Positions 33,961 through 35,740 of a stretch of DNA of 35,740 bases are shown one piece after another. The stretch covers positions 1-35,740 of the forward strand of contig JAEKLF010000079.1 of NCBI GenBank assembly GCA_019509985.1. The letters are read 5' to 3'. The notes under the pieces were generated by a model that worked only from the letters and a program-made list of their open reading frames with translations, made no database searches and was not told the DNA's origin. The DNA is from Burkholderiales bacterium (lineage in GTDB: Bacteria; Pseudomonadota; Gammaproteobacteria; Burkholderiales; Burkholderiaceae_C). Both the position numbers and the translations under genes were made by a program. The stretch's first letter is position 1; each line of letters opens with the position of its first letter.

Positions 33961-35740
33961 GGCCGCTGCTCTGTCGGGCCACGCCGACCTGCGCTGGCTG
34001 CGTGCGTTGGCCGGCCCCGAGTTCCGCCGCGCCGACACGCTGCGCGACGAACGCGGCGCCGAATCGGAGCGGGGCGTCGAGCAGAAGCTGGAGCGCTGGC
34101 TGCGCGACGCGACCGGGCGGCTGCCGGTGCGCAGCGAGTCGGCTGCCAGCATCGCAGCACTGAATGCGGCCATCGTCGCGCTGCCACTGCGCGAGATGAG
34201 CGACGCCGACCTCGCCGGGCAGCTGCACGCCGCGATGGCCGAGCTGCGCGCGAATGCCGGTGACACGGCGGCCCTGGCCCGCGCGCTCGGCAGCGTCGGC
34301 GAGGCCGCGCGCCGCAAGCTGGGCCTGTGGCCCCACCCCGTGCAGTTCGCTGGCGCGCGCATCCTCATCACGGGGCGCCTCGCCGAGATGCGCACCGGCG
34401 AGGGCAAGACGCTGGTGGCGGCGCTGACCGCCACGGTGATGGCCGCCAGCGGCGCGCGCGTGCATGTCGTCAGCACCAACGACTACCTCGCCGAGCGCGA
34501 CTGCGACGAGATGCTCCCGCTGTTCGAGTTCTTCGGCCTGACAGGCAGTTTCGTCAAAGGCGGCATGGAGCCCGACGAGCGCCGCGCGGCCTACCGGCAT
34601 TCCATCTGCTACGTCAGCGGCAAGGAGCTGGTGTTCGACTACCTGAAGGACCGCCTCGCCGGCCACGGCCTGCTGCCCGCGCGCGTGGCCGGGCTGCGCG
34701 GCTTCGTGCAGGCAGGCGCCGCGGCGGAGCCACTGATTCCGGCGCTGCACTTCGCCATCGTCGACGAGGCCGACAGCGTGCTCATCGACGAGGCACGCAC
34801 GCCGATGATCATTTCGCAGGAGGCCGAGGGCATCCACGAGGCGGCGCTGCTGAGCTGGGCGATGGCCGGCGCGCGCGCCTTGCAGGAGAACGAGCACTAC
34901 CGCCGTGCCGACGGCCGCCGCGAGATCGAGCTGCTGCCCGCGGCGCTGGATGCCTGCCCGCCGCTGCCCGACGGCGTGCGACCCGTCTGGCGTGCGCGCA
35001 CCTGGCGCGAGCAGCTGCTGCGCCAGGCGCTGACGGCCCTGCACCTCTACCAGCGTGACCAGCACTACATCCTGGCGCCCGGCGAGAAGGCTGAGGAGGG
35101 CCTGAAGGTGCAGATCGTCGACGAGAGCACCGGCCGCGTGATGGCCGACCGCAGCTGGGAGCAGGGCCTGCACCAGCTCATCGAGACCAAGGAAGGCGTG
35201 GCACTGACCGCCGGCCGCGACACGCTGGCGCGCATGACCTTCCAGCGCTTCTTCCGCCGCTACTACCTGCTCGCCGGCCTGACTGGCACGGCCGCCGAGG
35301 CCGCCACGGAGCTGTGGGCCACCTACCGGCTGCGCGTGCGCCGGCTGCCGACGAACCGGCCCATCGACCGGCGCGAACTGCCCGCACGCTGCTTCGCGAA
35401 CGCCGCCATCAAGTGGCAGGCGGTGGCGGACGAAGCCATCGCGGCCGCCGCACGCGGCCAGGCCGTGCTGGTTGGCACGCGCAGCGTTGAGGCCAGCGAA
35501 GCGGTGGCGGCCGTGTTCGCCGAGCGCGGCGTCGAGGCCGTCGTGCTGAATGCACGCCAGGACGCCGAGGAAGCCACCATCGTGTCGCGCGCCGGAGTGG
35601 CCGGCCGCATCACGGTCGCCACCAACATGGCCGGCCGCGGCACCGACATCAAGCCCGATGCCACGGCGCTGGCCGCCGGTGGCCTGCACGTCATCCTGAC
35701 CGAATATCACGAGTCCCCGCGCGTGGACCGCCAGCTCTTC
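33953..35740 (+). CDS. Divergent SecA-like translocase ATPase, 3' partial (596 aa visible)
   Basis: The ATG at 33953 lies inside the M50 gene's end, with GAGG four bases upstream. The frame runs open to the right edge. SecA landmarks in order: PVQF nucleotide Q-motif, Walker A MRTGEGKT at 146-153, STNDYLAERD near 174-183, Walker B VDEADSVLIDEARTPMIIS with DEAD at 271-274, a slightly short preprotein-crosslinking region to about 390, ESTGRVMADRSWEQGLHQ, LTGTA near 444, VLVGTRSVEASE near 505 and TNMAGRGTDI near 557. All ATPase motifs look intact. It differs from housekeeping SecA in a Walker A that sits some 44 residues later, DEAD in place of the usual DEVD, and clear divergence elsewhere. Its place at the end of an exporter operon suggests a dedicated paralogue that powers export of specific cargo. 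The helical scaffold end and any zinc tail lie outside the window. Confidence 0.93.
   Translation, partial: MSEAAALSGHADLRWLRALAGPEFRRADTLRDERGAESERGVEQKLERWLRDATGRLPVRSESAASIAALNAAIVALPLREMSDADLAGQLHAAMAELRANAGDTAALARALGSVGEAARRKLGLWPHPVQFAGARILITGRLAEMRTGEGKTLVAALTATVMAASGARVHVVSTNDYLAERDCDEMLPLFEFFGLTGSFVKGGMEPDERRAAYRHSICYVSGKELVFDYLKDRLAGHGLLPARVAGLRGFVQAGAAAEPLIPALHFAIVDEADSVLIDEARTPMIISQEAEGIHEAALLSWAMAGARALQENEHYRRADGRREIELLPAALDACPPLPDGVRPVWRARTWREQLLRQALTALHLYQRDQHYILAPGEKAEEGLKVQIVDESTGRVMADRSWEQGLHQLIETKEGVALTAGRDTLARMTFQRFFRRYYLLAGLTGTAAEAATELWATYRLRVRRLPTNRPIDRRELPARCFANAAIKWQAVADEAIAAAARGQAVLVGTRSVEASEAVAAVFAERGVEAVVLNARQDAEEATIVSRAGVAGRITVATNMAGRGTDIKPDATALAAGGLHVILTEYHESPRVDRQLF

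Noticed and set aside
33596..35710. Minus-strand frames of 704 and 885 codons over the SecA-like and M50 genes
   Set aside because: The plus strand there has unmistakable SecA and M50 motifs; the antisense translations have low-complexity composition only.

Overview
The window is high-GC DNA with strong G/C third-position bias. Every supportable gene lies on the + strand. A PEP-CTERM protein, the codon style and the cell-envelope gene set suggest a Gram-negative, most likely a betaproteobacterium of the Burkholderiales (Rubrivivax/Leptothrix/Roseateles-like). That placement is inference; no rRNA or other marker gene is present. No gene-free stretch exceeds about 110 bases, and I saw no tRNA, rRNA, CRISPR array or insertion sequence.

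Region 1 (2-27952) is one uninterrupted reading frame that is already open at the left edge. It encodes the last 9,316 residues of a giant, modular, apparently cysteine-free surface or secreted protein. In order it carries RTX-type calcium-binding repeats, about 17 CARDB domains, PPC- and IPT/TIG-like domains, a beta-propeller-like block, about nine putative-Ig (He_PIG/cadherin-like) repeats, a short YD/RHS-like stretch, a dockerin-like EF-hand pair, a hydrophobic segment, a second propeller-like block, an alpha/beta-hydrolase-like domain with a full candidate triad, a zinc metallopeptidase-like domain (HExxHxxGxxD plus a Met-turn), cadherin/LapA-like repeats and a charged C-terminal helix.

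Region 2 (27952-28719) holds a possible 37-codon ORF that links the giant gene to a 200-aa PEP-CTERM protein through overlapping stop/start codons. A strong Rho-independent terminator follows.

Region 3 (28729 to the right edge) is a tightly packed set: a TolC-like outer-membrane factor, a GAF-like/HlyD membrane-fusion protein, a PqqD-like/M50 zinc-protease/HlyD membrane protein, and a divergent SecA-like ATPase cut by the right edge. Overlaps of 4 and 8 nt and a 1-nt gap indicate an operon. It resembles a type I secretion locus, but no ABC transporter is seen. A SecA-type motor and an intramembrane-protease/adaptor hybrid occupy the inner-membrane positions.

My working hypothesis is that region 3 is an unconventional export and processing machine, and that the giant protein (and perhaps the PEP-CTERM protein) is its cargo. 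The architecture is read directly from the sequence; the functional link is inference from gene order.
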